Assembly: GCA_963820545.1 (NCBI GenBank)
Contig: CAWGAJ010000001.1
Span: 620,001-684,000, forward strand
Direction: 5' to 3'
Source of the DNA: CAWGAJ01 sp963820545
GTDB lineage: Bacteria; Planctomycetota; Planctomycetia; Pirellulales; Thermoguttaceae
Length of the DNA: 64,000 nt
In this document: piece by piece, positions 63,337 through 64,000 of the stretch
How positions within the stretch are numbered: the stretch's first letter is position 1
How the letters are laid out: the number at the start of each line of letters is the position of its first letter
Notes under the pieces: model-generated
Seen by the model: the letters and a program-made list of their open reading frames with translations, nothing else
Told to the model about the DNA's origin: nothing
Database searches by the model: none
Position numbers and translations under genes: made by a program

Positions 63337-64000
63337 ATGAGCAAAAGGCACGCGGCGGCGGCCTGGTTCGGTGTCGCCGGTTTGTTGCTGTTTATTGCCG
63401 GTTGCGGCGGGATCACGGCCTCGGGCAGAAACGCTGAAGGCGTGCGCATGTTCCAACAAGCGCAATATGATCAAGCCCTGCGTCAATTCCAGGAGGCCTC
63501 GTACGCCGATCCGACAAACGCCGATGCTTATTACAACCTGGCCGCCACTTACCATCGCTTAGGAAAGGTAAATAATCAGCAGGGTGATTTGGAAAAGGCC
63601 GAAACGTATTACAACCTTTGCCTGGATCGCAATCGTAATCATGCCGATTGCTACCGGGGACTGGCGGTGCTGCTGGCCGAACAGGGACGCACGCAAGAGG
63701 CCTTTCGCCTGGTTGAAGGTTGGGTAAGCCAACAGCCGGGCGCGGCCGACGCCAAAATCGAATTGGCCAGGATGTGCCAGGAATTCGGCGATTCCAATGC
63801 TGCAAAAGAACGCCTCGTGGAAGCCTTGACCATTCAGCCCGATAACGCCCGGGCGCTGGCCGCGCTGGGAAAACTCCGTGAGGATTCGGGCGATACGGCC
63901 CAGGCCTTGGCCAATTATCAGCGCTCGTTTTGGTACGACAGCCATCAACCGCAGGTGGCCTCGCGGATCTCCGCGCTGCAATCCACGCTGAATCCATACG
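63337..64000 (+). CDS. TPR-repeat lipoprotein, truncated by the window end
   Basis: The open frame from ATG 63337 (AGGAAA before it) reads MSKRHAAAAWFGVAGLLLFIAGCGG, a signal peptide with lipobox (Cys about 23), and then tetratricopeptide repeats: VRMFQQAQYDQALRQFQEAS, ADAYYNLAATYHRLGKV, ADCYRGLAVLLAEQGRTQEA, ARALAALGKLREDSGDTAQAL. No stop occurs before position 64000, so at least 221 residues are encoded and the C-terminus lies outside. It is likely outer-membrane anchored or periplasmic. Confidence 0.85.
   Translation, partial: MSKRHAAAAWFGVAGLLLFIAGCGGITASGRNAEGVRMFQQAQYDQALRQFQEASYADPTNADAYYNLAATYHRLGKVNNQQGDLEKAETYYNLCLDRNRNHADCYRGLAVLLAEQGRTQEAFRLVEGWVSQQPGAADAKIELARMCQEFGDSNAAKERLVEALTIQPDNARALAALGKLREDSGDTAQALANYQRSFWYDSHQPQVASRISALQSTLNPY

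Overview
The window looks like a chromosomal segment of a member of the Planctomycetota, probably near Pirellulales. The evidence is a DUF1559 pseudopilin-like protein, several PEP-CTERM (VPEP) exported proteins, small FHA-linked proteins of a type I associate with planctomycetes, GTG/TTG starts behind good Shine-Dalgarno sites, and moderate G+C (visibly a little over 50%). Taxonomy and all family names are from memory of the families; no search was run.

Layout. 1-4.8 kb is accessory: a Uma2 nuclease, an A+T-rich nuclease-like ORF, a UPF0175/DUF3368 antitoxin-toxin pair, a HIT hydrolase, scpA, and an A+T-rich retropepsin with a small partner. 5.2-10.1 kb holds a frameshifted rhamnulokinase, an Rrf2 regulator beside ATP sulfurylase (sat), and an MFS transporter with an in-frame stop. 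10.2-12.4 kb is a minus-strand cluster (SPFH protein, small membrane protein, ribbon-helix-helix protein, DUF1648-like membrane protein) preceded by overlapping palindromes at 11-bp pitch. 12.6-14.3 kb looks like a decayed element beside tRNA-Glu(UUC). csrA follows, then 0.85 kb with a candidate structured RNA and a 173-bp element with perfect 20-bp inverted ends.

15.6-28.6 kb is a complex I cluster in the order nuoI, (DUF2203), nuoA, C, D, H, J, K, (GIY-YIG ORF), nuoL, M, N. nuoB, E, F and G are absent. Then come tatD, a SIMPL protein, rfbA, small exported proteins, VanZ, a giant TPR protein and a giant protease/autotransporter-repeat/PEP-CTERM protein (32-45 kb). 45-54 kb carries DUF1559, a capsule export lipoprotein, RmlC-like, holA, a C1 peptidase with PEP-CTERM, a lipoprotein and an RmlD-like reductase. 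With rfbA these point to dTDP-sugar and exopolysaccharide export at the cell surface. 55-61 kb is the glycine cleavage set gcvT-gcvH-gcvPA-gcvPB followed by a LipM-type octanoyl/lipoyl transferase that would modify GcvH. The window ends with FHA and TPR proteins, the last cut by the window edge.

Two genome-wide features stand out. First, intergenic DNA is full of repeats: degenerate tandem heptamers (period exactly 7 bp, many different sequences) at over a dozen places, a MITE-like family with terminal inverted repeats whose core is also found in frame inside nuoA, and several palindromes that recur. Second, at least twelve single-base frame disruptions or stops occur in seven otherwise well-preserved genes, including gcvPA. 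This means either recent pseudogenes or consensus errors in a draft assembly, and the annotation marks each site.
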